Source of the DNA: Corylus avellana
Taxonomy: Eukaryota; Streptophyta; Magnoliopsida; Fagales; Betulaceae
Reading direction: 5' to 3'
Length of the DNA: 64,000 bases
NCBI RefSeq assembly: GCF_901000735.1
Contig: NC_081549.1
Location: forward strand, 18,957,603-19,021,602
The translations under genes were made by a program, and so were the position numbers. Position 1 is the stretch's first letter; each line of letters begins with the position of its first letter. The notes beneath the pieces are model-generated. The model searched no databases, was not told where the DNA came from, and saw only the letters and a program-made list of their open reading frames with translations. Below, piece after piece: positions 12,343-24,549 of this stretch.

Positions 12343-12560
12343 TTAAATCGTTAAATCCTGTTCAAGAAAAGGAGAGTGGAAGCCAGTAAAGGTTCCGAGA
12401 AGCAAGGGCGATATATGGAATGCTCTCCTGCTTTGGCGTCTCTTCACACCAATGTCTGTATTCTTAACCAACAAACAAAACCGACACTGCCTTCTTTGGT
12501 TTCTAGCCATGGCTTTGGACAAGCACAAGCACCTTCGTTGTGCCACGCGATTCTCCCCCC
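12343..12560 (+). promoter_or_regulatory. Possible 5' untranslated exon of the DUF4378 gene
   Basis: This stretch is less AT-rich than its surroundings and ends at a good donor (CCCCCACAG then GTATAATC). The first coding exon starts 375 bases downstream, so a leader intron is plausible. A CT-rich stretch and an A-tract (12653-12674) follow inside the supposed intron. It rests on composition and one splice signal. Confidence 0.4.
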
Positions 12561-12934
12561 ACAGGTATAATCTTCTTTCTCTGTGGGTCATCTTTTGTTT
12601 CTTTTTTTCCTGTAAATTTTCATTATTTGCAGAAATTAAAACAACCCAAACGAAAAAAAAAAAAAAAAAAAAAAGAGGAAGAAATAAAGGAGTTTGCTCT
12701 GATTTTACTCCAACAGTTTGATGTATTTTCCCAGAGAATTTAATGGGTTCATATTAATTTTCCTACCTTTTGTTTCTTCAACCAAACATAGAAATTCATT
12801 AAATAAAATGCTTTAAATGGTCTTCCTTCTTATCCCCATTCATTCTCATAGCTAAGATCTTTTGCTGGCTAATGCATAATTTTCCTTGTTCTTGTCAAAT
12901 AGAAAATAAAATTAAGAGGTGAATTTTGTAAGCA

Positions 12935-15900
12935 ATGGGAAAGCACTTTCGAGACAAACGCTGTGCGTTTCCTTCGGAGAGTAGTCATCCTGGATGTACG
13001 TGGAATATACTTCATGTTATCAAGTATCATCACTGGCGTTATGCTAAGAGAAGATATTCAAACAGAAGGTGTGCAGGTGGTAGCCATGTCGCTGGTAAGC
13101 AACCTTTTTTTTATGTGAAAAATTCTCTTGCTCTAGCAAGGCATGCTAATTTGGCGTCTATTATATTTATATTTGATCCTTCAATGATATTATAAGTCTT
13201 CCATTTATATACTCTTTAGACATCATATAGGAATCTTCTTGCTACACCCGAAATATTTAATTGACATGCGATGAATTACGGAAACCGGGTTTAACTTAGA
13301 ACCTATGTTCTTGTACCATTTTAAATCATCTATTATTTCAAAAGTTTAAACTATAGGAAACGATAAATTTAATCATTTTAGTGCCACCCATGATTTCTAA
13401 ATTTTGTAAGACAGTTCAGTGGACTCGATTCTTATGTAATTAGATGAGTTTTGATGTGCACAATGTCCTAGGTGGAATTATCACTCACTGCAGGACCTCT
13501 TTGACGATAACTGATATATAAGATAGATTGATTTCCCAAGTTATATATGTTAATAACCTATTTTCTGCTTTTGTAGGAGATATAAATCTATTGGATGATA
13601 CAAATGCCTTCAGTGATGATCAAATTGAAGAACAGAATGGTGCTGAGATGGGCTACTGTGTTGTAAGTTGACGCAAAAGGACTTTTGATGGCATGCATTT
13701 GTAGTTTTTCCTAAAGCATAAAAAAATGGCAGTTTTGGTTCTCTTTGGTCCTTCTGGATCAAAGAGATTGAATTTAATTTAGTGAAGTTAATGTCTGATT
13801 TGAAATGCATCAGATTGGAGGAAAGATGACACAGTCCACGCCAGCACCAAAAAATTCTGTTAGAGCCCGAATAAAAGCAATGATTTCTGACGAAATATCC
13901 AAAAAGAAGGGAAAACATCACCGAAGTTCAAGCTGTCCTGTTCGATCACAGTTAGTTCGAAGGAATTCCATTCATCATTTGGAACCTTCAGATTCGGTTC
14001 CCCTTGCTGATTTTGTATTAGACAATAGAAGTCCTACAAGCCAAAATCATGAATACTCTCCCGCTATCAGCACATGGGATTCGCTGCCTCTGGAATGCTG
14101 TGAGGATTCAGTTGCCAGCGAGAAAAGTTATGAAGAGTGTGAGTTTCAGGAGCAACCAACAGAGAACCGCACACTTGTTGAGGAAAAGTTGGACAACACA
14201 AAGCAAGATATGTCGGAGCAGAAGTTGATACATGCAAAGGAACTCACTAGAGATGCTTCGCTCCATACAAAGGAGCTTCTGAATCCTCTTGACATGATCA
14301 ATGTAAACAAGAATTTATTATTAAAAATGGGATTGAGTAAGTCTGGATCATTTCCTTTACCCGGCTCATCAGGCAGAAGAGGTTCTGGGGCTAGCAAACT
14401 GAAACGCATGCAGGAGGGGATTGGGTTTCATGCAAAGGAAAAAGGAAAGTTCCAATTTGGTAGTCAATCACATAAGGCAGTTGAGTTCAGATACTCGGGA
14501 GATTTTACTAACCAGTCAATGCCATCAAAAGCGGATTATGAAGTAGATGGAATGTTAAATTCAAGCCATAAAACAGCTGACATGCATGAGAATAAAATGG
14601 CTATCAAGCGTTTCAAGGATCTTAAACAGAAGATAAGGCATGTGATTAAGGAAAGCAGAAAAGAGAGGCATCGGATTGCTATGGATGCTATCCTTCACAA
14701 AATTCCTCACGGCCGTGGGTTTTCTAATGAATGGAAGAAAGAGATTTTCAATCAACTGAAGGACTCTGCAATAAATAGACAAGGCAAAGCTAGTCCTGAA
14801 AGTAGTTATGAGATTGATCATTCTGTTGCTCGAATGCGCCACATGAGAAGAACATCATCTCTCAACGAGTCGCTGGACAGATATTGTCAGCTGTACGAGA
14901 CTAGTTTCAACAGAGAAGCCAAACACACAACCTCTGGGAGATCAAAAACAGAAGAGGCATCTTTGCCTTCAGGAAGTGCCCCAAAATCCCTGACAAGGGT
15001 TCACTCTTTACCTGAACTCAAATCTTTTATCTATCAGAGTGAGGACTCTTCTGATGTTTTTTCTTCAGGAATGATGACTAGGACTGTTGTGGATGTCTCT
15101 GTAAGCAAAGGAAGCAGTTTTGATGAACAGGAAAATCTAGACCTTCCTCTAGATTCAGAAGATCGGTTGCAGTTAGATATTCTTGTAGAAAGTAAAAATC
15201 AAGAAAACTTGCTTGGAGCTGGTGAAACTGATTTGGTTCTGGGAGATGAGGTTGGATCACCATCATCAATTGCAAACAGCAAGGCAAATGCGGGTTTAAT
15301 TGTTGACGATTTTGGCAACTCGGAAGCAAGGGAAATCACTTCTCAAAATGAGGACATTGAAGAGGATATTGGGCCCTCAAAGGAATCCATTGCTGAATTG
15401 GAAGAACACATTCCAGTTTCTCAGACTGACTCCTATTCCCTGAAGGACACGACCAGCCCTGTACACATTTCCATAGCAGAAGGTATTCCCATCAATCAAT
15501 TATTTCTTTACATTGTGGTACATCATCCCAAATCTACCCCAAGTGCATGTAATTGCTCTCTCTCTCTCTCTCTCTCTCAAATTTGCAATTTAGATTGGTT
15601 AGCAATTTGGATTGGTTAGGTATACAGGAGAATAGCATGATTTTCTTCATTTTTGAAGTGGATTATTTGTTTTAACATCTTAAATTCTATAGAAAAGCAT
15701 AAGTTGGGATTCTATAGAAAAGCATAAGTTGGGTTAGTATTTCAAGATTATTATCTTTTTTACTACATACATTTGGATTATCTTATCATGTTAGCAAAGG
15801 TATTGCCTTTGGCCTGAAAGATTCAGGACTTCGAATATTTTGAATACTTACTGATTTATGGGTTTGCTAGTCTTCAAACTTTAGCTTTCAAAACATCAAG

Positions 15901-16520
15901 TTTTGATTTTCATATATGGAAGTACAGTTTGGATTCAATCATATAGCTAATAAGAATCCAGTCCCTGCAACCTTCACCAACTTGTGTGCAACTTTCCAGG
16001 TTATGAAATCCCGCATTTTCAAGTGGATGCAAAAGAGAGAGCTGAATTTGATTACGTGAGAGATGTACTGGAGCTATCCGGGTTCAGTGGGAATGAGTCC
16101 CTTGGAACATGGCATTCTGATGAGCTGGCTGTTGATCCTTATGTTTATGAGGAAGTGGAGGACTGCTGGGAAAATGAAGAAGGTGATAATTGCAGTCACT
16201 TGCTTTTGTTTGATCTAATCAATGAGGTCCTGATGGAGATATATGGGAGGTCATGCAGCTACTGCCCCATTCCCTTGTCTTCCCTCTCCCACATCCGCCC
16301 AATGCCAGCAGGACATCATGTTCTCCAGGAAGTGTGGGCACTTATAAGCTGGTACATGAGCTTGAGACCAGAGGGTAACCAGTCAGAGGATTATGTTGTG
16401 AGCAAAGATTTAGCAAAGAGTGATGGGTGGATGAATCTCCAATTTGAGACTGAGTGTGTGGGGCTGGAGCTGGATGACTTGATTTTTGACGATCTTTTAG
16501 AGGAAGTTTTCTGGACCTGA
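12935..16520 (+). CDS. TRM32-like protein with DUF3741/DUF4378 domains
   Basis: Plant-specific protein of the TON1-recruiting-motif (TRM) group. Many members bind microtubules or help set cell shape; this member's exact role is unknown to me. Exons 12935-13094, 13577-13662, 13814-15482 and 16000-16520 join in frame to 811 residues. The N-terminus MGKHFRDKRC leads into the signature ILHVIKYHHWRYAKRR (about 29-44). A Lys/Arg-rich segment with SSSCPVRSQLVRRNSIH follows near 108-128. The middle is long, acidic and likely disordered. Residues about 639-811 form the DUF4378 end: EFDYVRDVLELSGF, LLFDLINEVLMEIYG, and a close at DDLLEEVFWT. Intron 3 holds a (CT)n run and a 25-bp tandem duplication (15684-15733). 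In Arabidopsis a DUF3741 gene adjoins PLL2, which fits its place here. Confidence 0.9.
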
Positions 16521-17368
16521 TGGCTGGAACAGGTGCATGAAAAGAATCGGGAAAAATATGAGGGAGAAAGAAATTCATTGTTGCATTAGTACATATATAT
16601 ACTGTACAGTTAGCGAGCACAAGTTATTCTGTATTCCTTTGGCTACGGCTCTGAATACAAGCAAACTAATATGAGTGGATGGCAGAATTGTAGTCATCTT
16701 CCAAAATCACAGAGTTGAAGAGCAAGACTTGATTCATGCCTTTTATTCAAGAGGTTGTTACTCTTTTATAGCAGAATGAGAAGTGGTGTGGGGAGGGGGT
16801 GGGGGGTGGTGGGAACAAAAAACAAAAGGGTATCTTTTACAAAATTTTGTATAGGAAGCTTCAGGTGTTTGCTTTTGTTTAAAGCAGCTTTAATTATTGA
16901 TTTCAACTTGCACCCATGCTTTATATTATACTTCTATTTTGTTAATAAGGTTGAGATGTTCTTTGTCTTCTATTGGTGGTGTTGATTCTACATTCATTTA
17001 CTCTAACCCCAAAAGAAACCCTCTAAAGGCATCGAAAGAGTACATGCTGGTTATGTTAATGTTTTTGTCCACGTCATTTTGGTACACATTTCTTAGTATT
17101 CCTAACATTTCTCTTATGCTTCGTTTGTTTGTTTCTTTAATTGTCATTGGAAATGAAAATTGAAAGACTTTTTATTATAATGTTGGTAGTTGTATACCAA
17201 CTTGCAAAAAATAATAATAGTATTCTTTAATTCGTTTGAATCCCATTAAATTAGTAATGTCGAATAATGTCTTCAGCAAAATCGATATTTTTCCAAACAA
17301 GTACATTGCGTTACGAGGACGTAGATATTACGTATTTATATAATTTTATCATTTCAAACGTCAACAAG
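16521..17368. other. 3' flank of the DUF4378 gene
   Basis: The probable 3' untranslated region covers the first few hundred bases. A G-rich patch (GGGAGGGGGTGGGGGG-like) lies at 16790-16812. I see nothing else coding before the tRNA gene. Confidence 0.45.
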
Positions 17369-17441
17369 GCCCGTCTAGCTCAGTTGGTAGAGCGCAAGGC
17401 TCTTAACCTTGTGGTCGTGGGTTCGAGCCCCACGGTGGGCG
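17369..17441 (+). tRNA. tRNA-Lys (anticodon CTT)
   Basis: The 73 bases fold into a full cloverleaf. The acceptor stem GCCCGTC pairs with GGTGGGC (two G-U pairs). The A box is TAGCTCAGTTGG, the anticodon stem CAAGG/CCTTG encloses the loop CTCTTAA, and the T arm is GTGGG-TTCGAGC-CCCAC. The discriminator is G. There is no intron, and the CCA end is not encoded, as is normal for eukaryotes. A T6 run at about 17446 would end polymerase III transcription. It decodes AAG. Confidence 0.98.
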
Positions 17442-17914
17442 CCTAATTTTTTGGCGTTTAGGAGTTGACATCTAATTATGATTTTATGATTTTTTCTAAT
17501 TCAATAGAATTAAATGCATTATTCTAGAGTTCCCATATCTAATTATGATTTTTTCTAATTCAATAGCATTAAATGCATTATTCTAGAGTTCTCATTTGAT
17601 TTTCACGTTGAATTTTTTTTTAAAAAAAAAAAATTGCTTAAGAATTTCTTAAAAAGATTGTATTAAAAATCGGGTTAAATAACTTATTCATGCTTGTGAT
17701 TTAACTTCTTTATATTTTTTATTCTTAGTCTTAAGGTTTACTTTTTATCACAGGAGGTTCCTCTGATTTGCCTAAAGACAGATATGGTTTCTCCATCAAA
17801 ATTCAGTCTAAAATTTGGCGGAACACCATGTTAGCACCAATTACAGTTTGTTACGTATCTATATAATTAATTAATTAAAAAATAAAATTTAAAACATTAA
17901 AAAAATTATATTTA

Positions 17915-17956
<42 letters not shown>

Positions 17957-19253
17957 AGACGTCGATGGCGGGCAATGGAAGCGTGGTGTACCAGTGCAGG
18001 TAATCAGAGGTGTTGGTTCAGAGGATTTCTGAGTACATAGAGGCCGACCAGTGCATTCAAGCATGTACGTGGGGCTTACACTAACATGATTGGTATTTCA
18101 TCTGATGCCCTTCTTGAGCCACAATTCACCGCCACTGTCATTAATTATTGGATTTTCGTACATGAGGTGAAAACTGATAAGGCCGAAACCCGCCCCGTCC
18201 CGACCCGCGCCCGCCCTTAAGCTCAACCATGCTACTTTAGCATCATTTCCCTTATGGTCCCACCATAATTTTTTCATCATAGAATTAATATCCTTGCATA
18301 AGGTCTTGGGTAGTTGAAACATACTCATTGTATACGTGGGAATTGCCTGTACCACCGTCTTTAATAGGACTTCCTTTCAAGCTTGAAATAAAAACTTTTC
18401 TTTCCATCCATTAATCTGCCCCCAAATTCTCTCCTTAATACTAGTGAATGAGCTTACTTGTGATCTACCAATGAGTGTCGGCAGCCCTAGATAATGCTTA
18501 TATCAATTAATACCCGCAACAGATACAACGTGAGCCTTTGTCTCATGTCAGATGTTTTTGCTAAAAAAAAAAAAAAATGGAAGTTTTCTCTCTGTTTAGT
18601 TTTTGTTCCGAAGCTTTCTCATAGAGCGTCGAAATCTCTTGGATTTGGATCCATTCGAAGATGATCGCCCTACAAAATAGCAAATTGTTATTCACGAAAA
18701 ACAGGCGGTTTATTCGCGTGCCCCCGAGCAATAGAGAGACCGGTATATTAACTAGTTAGTATATATACAAACATTTTAATATTAGTTTTTTTGTTCTCAA
18801 TATATTGATTTTTTTTTAAGTATACAGATATTCCTTTTTAATGGTATTACTATATTAACTATTAACTTGATTTTTTTTTTGTCAAACAAAAAAAAAAATT
18901 ACTTTAAAGTTAATAATTAATATAAACAGTTGGATTATTTTCTATTTAATCTGAATCGGTGGTGAAGGTAAAATGGGATCAGCAGGCCACCTCCTGCTCC
19001 ACATATTATATGGTGTTTTAAATAACCATGAGCTCACTCTTATGGATCTGATCCAATAATTTAAGTTCACTCTTGAAATTGATTAACATAACTAACGCTC
19101 TGCATATTATCCGCATATTAACGGATAATAATTTGAAGAAAAAAAAATCAGAATCTTTAAAGTTGATAGTTGAATGGGAAGTCGCGCGGTGCGGGGAAAA
19201 ACAAACTAAAGTTTCGTTAAAGAAGCTTTGGGGTTTGAAGGGTTTTCAAGTTT
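17442..19253. other. Intergenic region with LINE remains
   Basis: It begins with a partial direct repeat: TCTAATTATGATTTT recurs at about 17471 and 17528, each followed by AATAG(A/C)ATTAAATGCATTATT. The left part of a GGGTTAAAT-type MITE starts near 17673, and a (TA)n run lies at about 17925-17953. LINE fragments (18100-18530) and AT-rich sequence follow up to the RING gene. Confidence 0.5.
18100..18530 (-). pseudogene. Decayed LINE reverse transcriptase fragment
   Basis: On the minus strand, conceptual translation gives pieces characteristic of plant L1-type LINEs just after the reverse transcriptase core. They include YLGLPTLIGRSQ, SIKERIWGQINGWKEKF, VVQAIPTYTMSMFQLP and KKLWWDHKG. The pieces are interrupted by stops (for example after KEKFLFQA) and lose frame downstream, so the copy is dead. 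Neither the endonuclease nor an A-tail was found. Confidence 0.8.
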
Positions 19254-19730
19254 TTGCTGACGATCGACAACCTTAAAGGAGATGAGTTTTCAAGAGTCTT
19301 TCCATCTTCTTTGAACCGACTATCAGTGATCTTTCCCATATTTTATCTTGAGCTATTTCTCACATTTTGTTGGGGAATGGAGATCACCGTCCGACTTCCG
19401 CTCCTTCAACAATTTTCTCAAATTTTTCTAAATCAATTTTTATTACACTTTCTTGCACTATTTTCTCTTATATCCACCAACCGTGGGGATGAAGAGGACG
19501 ACGCCACGGCAGTGCCGGAGTGCTGCCTGGTGTGCCTGAGCATGATGGAGAATGAAGAGATCATGGTAAGGTTGCTTCCAAACTGTAACCATGTTTTTCA
19601 TGCAGAGTGGATCGATTTGTGGTTGGGTTTGCACTCCAAGTGTCCTGTTTGTCGAACCGAGGCTATGCCCCGCCGGCGCCGGTTCGTGGTGGTGCAGTCC
19701 AAATTATCTCTGGATTGTAATTCATGTTAA
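19254..19730 (+). CDS. Small RING-H2 (ATL-like) protein with a non-standard zinc ligand
   Basis: Single-exon frame of 158 residues; an in-frame ATG at 19377 would give 117. ATL-type RING-H2 proteins are membrane-anchored E3 ubiquitin ligases. Two hydrophobic stretches (about 24-41 and 53-72) could be membrane segments. The RING lies at about 95-138: CLVC, then LLPNCNHVFHAEWIDLWL, then CPVCR. The family has Cys three residues after the second His (HxxC). Here that place is Trp (codon TGG at 19608-19610), so the sixth zinc ligand is missing. The longer start keeps the first hydrophobic segment; I cannot decide between the two. It may be a diverged ligase, a non-catalytic relative or a young pseudogene. 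It has no counterpart in my memory of the syntenic Arabidopsis interval. Confidence 0.55.
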   Translation: MLTIDNLKGDEFSRVFPSSLNRLSVIFPIFYLELFLTFCWGMEITVRLPLLQQFSQIFLNQFLLHFLALFSLISTNRGDEEDDATAVPECCLVCLSMMENEEIMVRLLPNCNHVFHAEWIDLWLGLHSKCPVCRTEAMPRRRRFVVVQSKLSLDCNSC

Positions 19731-20388
19731 TTTACGTGTTTATCTTATTATCAGACCCTTGCATTGTTGAGATGCTAATTAATCTTTCTGATTAATCGAA
19801 GATATTATATATATATCTAAAGTGTAATTAAGCTGATCATTAATGTACTTTTTTACTATTGTGTAAGCTTAATTAGTCTTTTTCTAAATTTTCTGTTTTG
19901 TTTTATATCATACAAATATTTGTTTTTTTAAAAAGGCCCTTTTGACAACGATGCTTAACAGAGAGAGATACATAAAAACACGTTAAACAAACAGACATGT
20001 TTAACACACAGTTGGAAAGCTTAAACCCCAAAGTCTGGCTTGGAAGGTGGGGTTTTGACAACAATGGTGTGGGACTGTGGTCTGTGACTCTGTGTGGGGT
20101 GGGGTAACTTGTCCCGAAAGTTGGAGAATTTGATGTGTCATTATTCGTGTCGTACAAGGATAATGGTCCTAGAATTCTGTATTCCTATTAATTAATTAAC
20201 AACAGCTAGATGGTCCCAGCAGCCTCTCCTGTGAAGAAGAGATTAACACAGTTTGTTTCCATGAATCTAATTCCACACTTCTGTAGTGATATGGCACGTT
20301 TTATTTTGTAGAGTAATGTTATATATATATATTTTCTTATACGTGATTAATTAGAATTAAAAAATTAAAAAAAATGTTACGGTTAGTG

Positions 20389-20870
20389 GTTATTGGTTTT
20401 AATCGTAACTGTAACCGCCTCGCCTTAGACGGTTAGTCTGATTTCCTAGCTCCTCCGCACCATCTTAGGCGATTAGCGGTTTACCACTTTTAAAGTTGGG
20501 CCTAAATTGGGCATGTATTTTTGGACTCACTTTAGATGTTTTGGGCCTAAAAAGATGCACTCATTGTATTAGCACTTATCTGGCCCAATTAGTTAATATT
20601 TTGTCTTTTGTTTTTTGTTTTTCTAACGGTAACCACTTTAGTCGGTTAATCTAATTTGTTAACTGACTTCGTACCAACTTAAGCGGTTAACAGTTTACCT
20701 AACTATAATCGCACCGCTATAACCATTTTTAAAGTATGGCCTTTTTGGCATATTTTGGATATTGGGCCTAAAATTTGACATGTTTTTTGGCCCATTATTT
20801 TTGCCTTTTTTTTAGTGCTAGTGTTAGCACTTATCTGGCCCAATTAGTTAAATTTAATTTTTTTTTTTTT
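20389..20870. repeat. Duplicated repeat with alternating GGTTA/TAACC motifs
   Basis: The phrase GTTAGCACTTATCTGGCCCA (or ATTAGCACTTATCTGGCCCA) occurs at about 20568 and 20823, roughly 254 bases apart, with weaker similarity between. Motifs such as GCGGTTTACC, GTAACCGCC and AGCGGTTAACAG recur in both senses, so the DNA can fold on itself repeatedly. The same motif class occurs at 7210-7260 and 8420-8600. Confidence 0.6.
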
Positions 20871-22315
20871 TAAAAAAAAAAAAGAAGTCTCCATAATCAG
20901 AGACGTACGTGGAAGGTGACATTTTAAGCCCGAAGAGTGTCATATCCATACACCTACTACAAAAATTAGGTAAAATAGTGACATGTAGAAGGTGACATTT
21001 TAAGTCCAAATAGTTTCATATCCATGCACCCACATTCAGCATATAAATAGTTTAAAAGCATATTGCAAACAATAAAAATTCACAACCCACTAATCTTCAC
21101 AACATCAAAAAATCCATAACCCATGACAATCCTATCCATACACGTCCACATTCAGCATATAAACGAAAATTCAATCAAACTCAACACAAACACAAACAAT
21201 AAAAAGTCAACCAACACAACAATAAAAATAGTTTAAAAACATATTACAAACACATTCAGCATGCCATACATGCTTTAGAATAAATTCAACACCACACTCA
21301 TTTGGTCTTCTAATAGCACCGAAACAAATACAAACAATGAGCAACAAATCCATTAACGATCGCAAATGAACCATAGATGAGTTGGGCATTTCTAACGGAT
21401 GTACAAGGCGGTAAAATATGACAAAGGGGCACAATAAAGAGCCTCAAGAGACAATAGCAACAATTGAAGTACTGGTAAAGGAGGAGGTACCGCCAAGAAT
21501 ATAACACAGCATCCGTAGACCAAGAGTCTCCTCAACTAGATCAAATCATACAAGACTCGATCTTTTTTTTATTAGGAAACTGGGTTTTAGAGTATTTTCA
21601 ACGGCTTCCTTGTACAAAAACTTTAGATTGGTAAAAGCTTGCAGCATGAATGATGCATAGGATGTGGTGCATGATGCATGTGCTTTTTACACATGCATGC
21701 ACCTTTTGGGCCATGTCAGAAGGGAATCCACATCCACGCAGCAAACGGACGAAGTTCATTCAAGGCCCACCACGATATTAGCCCTTTTTCAGCCTTCATT
21801 TGATACGTCTTTTCAAACAGTAAAATAAATAAACACTTTTTGATTAATTTCGAAAACATCAAACTTTTTTCTTTTGGGTTAAAAATTCAAAATAATAATA
21901 ATAATAATAATAAAGTATGAAATTAAGGAATATAGATTAATTTTGTAAGAAATCATTTATGTATTTAATTGAATTTTGGAGGGTTTTTAAGACAATAAAT
22001 TTGAGAAAATTCTTATTCCTAGGTCTTGAACTCAAGAAAAAATATGCTCAGAGGGAGACAAGAGTACAATAATGTGAGGGAAAAAGAACGAAAGATGAGA
22101 GCCATTCATTATTGCTAGCAACCAAATGCTACAGAATTCTTGTACTACCACTTGCATTTGTACTACACATTTAATTAGTAGCAATTTTAAATACTCAATT
22201 TTTATTTTATGTGCCTAATGTAACACTACTCATCATTCATTAATATATATATATTTTTTTAATAAAGACCCATCAAAAATTAATAACCACTAACCCATTA
22301 GTCTAATAAAATAAA

Positions 22316-22883
22316 GGAGAAAGTCCACGTATTCCCTCAAACTACCATTTAACTGATAATGTCTCTTTTAAATTTTCAATTATAATAATGTCCTCTTCAA
22401 ACTATCAAAGCATTGTCAATGTTCTCCCCAATAATAAAACTACCCTTAGTAAAATAAAAACAAAAATAAAAATAAAAACCCTAAAACTAAAAATAAAAAT
22501 AAATAAAATTCAAGGGGTGGCCAATTTTTTTTTTTTTTTAAATCCTTTTTTTATTGGAAAACAATTAAAAAATCGATTTCTTTTATAAAAATTGAAAATT
22601 TTCGTTTTAAAAAAAAATTAATAAAATAAAAAAAATCTTTTTTAAAAAAAAAGAAATTAAAATTTTCATTTTTTAAATTTTTTTTTTTTTTTTTTTTTTG
22701 AATTTATAGTAGTATTTTTGTCTTATTGGGAAATCTATAGTCATTTTTATCTTTTTGCTAGCCTTGGGAGGACATTGACAATGTTTATGTAATTTGGGGA
22801 GGGAAAACATTGTCACAATTGAAAGTTTGAGAGAGATATTGTCAATTTGATAGTAGTTTGAGGGGGGTATGTAGACTTTACCT
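22316..22883. mobile_element. Mutator-type MITE, copy A, with 9-bp target duplication
   Basis: The terminal inverted repeats start GGAGAAAGTCCACGTATTCC on the left and read AGGTAAAGTCTACATACCCC inward from the right. Similarity extends over roughly 100 bases, including CCTCAAACTA. TAAAATAAA flanks the element exactly on both sides (22307-22315 and 22884-22892), the 9-bp size made by Mutator transposases. The inside is AT-rich and non-coding. Confidence 0.8.
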
Positions 22884-23893
22884 TAAAATAAAATTAAGTG
22901 TATAACATTACCAAGTAATGATATAAGAAGAGCCCTATTGAATTTCGATCTATTTGTAATTTTAAAAGTTACAACACATTCGAGATAACTTTAAAAGAAC
23001 TATATTCCTCCTTATATCACTACTCTTACTGGCCCATTGGGTTTCCTTTGAGGTAGTACAATTTGCATTTTGTACTAAAAACAAACAAAAGATTGGTGAG
23101 TTTTTAGAGTTCATAGAGGATCCTCCTCCAATTAATATACAAGTGAAATCTGCCTTTTTACTCAAATCAAACATAAAGTATGGACTCCACTAGTTTAGTT
23201 TTTTGTTGTGGTTGTGATTGTGATTATTAGTGTAGTTGTTTAATTGATGGAATGTTTGACCACTTGTAATTGTTTTATTAGGCACTTAACCATTTTTTTT
23301 ATTCGGTTCTTTTGCCTTTATTCACTAAGATACGCATTTGAAAAAGAAATGGTAGGCTTCGAAAATGTACAAAACCTACATAATTAGGGGTCATGTCTCA
23401 TCTCATGTCTCACATATCTATAATATATGGTTGATATTATAGATATTTTTATACACTTGGTATATCTTAACAGTCTAGATGAGACAGCTTGTGATAGATT
23501 TGATGGCTCTCTTTTAAAATGAACATTTTCATTTTTTTTAAGTTATATTCTTCAATTATAACTTACTAAACTTATATTTTTTAATTATTTCTTTGATACA
23601 ATTTTTTTTCACCTTACTTAGTACTTACTATTGAAACCCAAAAAAAAAAAAAAACGTTGTTCTTTGACCTAGTCTTAGATCATCCAACTTTCACCCTTCT
23701 TTTTCTTCAACATGAAAGGGAAGCGAAAATGTTTCAGATCTTCAGCAATTTTGTTATTCAAATTAATTATTCGCAATTCAAGCGTAAGAAAGTTTATTCA
23801 CCTGTCCCAACAAATAGGTAAATTACTCAAACAGGTGAACTTCATAACAATTCTCTTATTTTTTTTGTTAGTTAACAACTCAAACAATAAAAT

Positions 23894-23967
23894 TACTTAA
23901 TATCTTTATCGGAGGGGAAAGAATGATTGTTACTTAATATCTTTATCGGAGGGGAAAGAATGATTGT
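23894..23967. repeat. 37-bp tandem duplication
   Basis: The unit TACTTAATATCTTTATCGGA... is present twice in a row without a visible difference, which suggests a recent local duplication. Confidence 0.9.
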
Positions 23968-24351
23968 TCGCTAGTGGCCGTAGAGCCCGCTAACACAGTG
24001 ATAGAGACGTGAGAGGAAGTAGGGTTTGAGTGATTGAGTGTATGGTAGATTTTTTTTTGTTTTTGTTGACGTAGGGTAATCTAAACAATCACCGACCCTA
24101 TCGCAACAAAATTAGGGTTGAACAAGTTGGGAGTAATCCCCTTCCCCACTTGAGTTTTGGTAAAAAGTCGTGCTCGTGACACTGACACAGGTTTGCTATG
24201 AAGGTAGCACGGATTGTGAGTGCCTCCATTTTCATCGCTTTCCATCCAAAGTTAATAATGGATGGCTCCTCGACGCCAAAATAATAATAATAATAGATGG
24301 CTCTATTTTATCTCCTCCCGAAGTTTCAACCTCACGATGCTTTCAAACCGA

Positions 24352-24549
24352 TAGCTATGTTTGGCAAGGGAAGAGCCTCGTACTGTAGCTGGAATGACAC
24401 AATGCCAACTGATATGTGACTGACTTTTTCATTTTAATTTTTTTTTTTTAAAGCAAAATATTTAAAAAAAAAAAAAAAAAAGTCAACCATGTGTCAGTTG
24501 ACACTGTTCCAGCTACAGTGCGGGACTCTTCCCTTGTCAAACATAGCTA
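24352..24549. mobile_element. Hairpin MITE with ~70-bp inverted repeats
   Basis: The ends read GCTATGTTTGGCAAGGGAAG on the left and GCTATGTTTGACAAGGGAAG inward from the right. Pairing continues about 70 bases to a T/A-rich centre. TA lies on each side, as in Tc1/mariner-type insertions. A transcript would fold into a long hairpin. Confidence 0.75.

Noticed and set aside
22388..22588. 66-codon frame rich in Lys and Ile
   Set aside because: It lies inside a MITE and A-rich low complexity.
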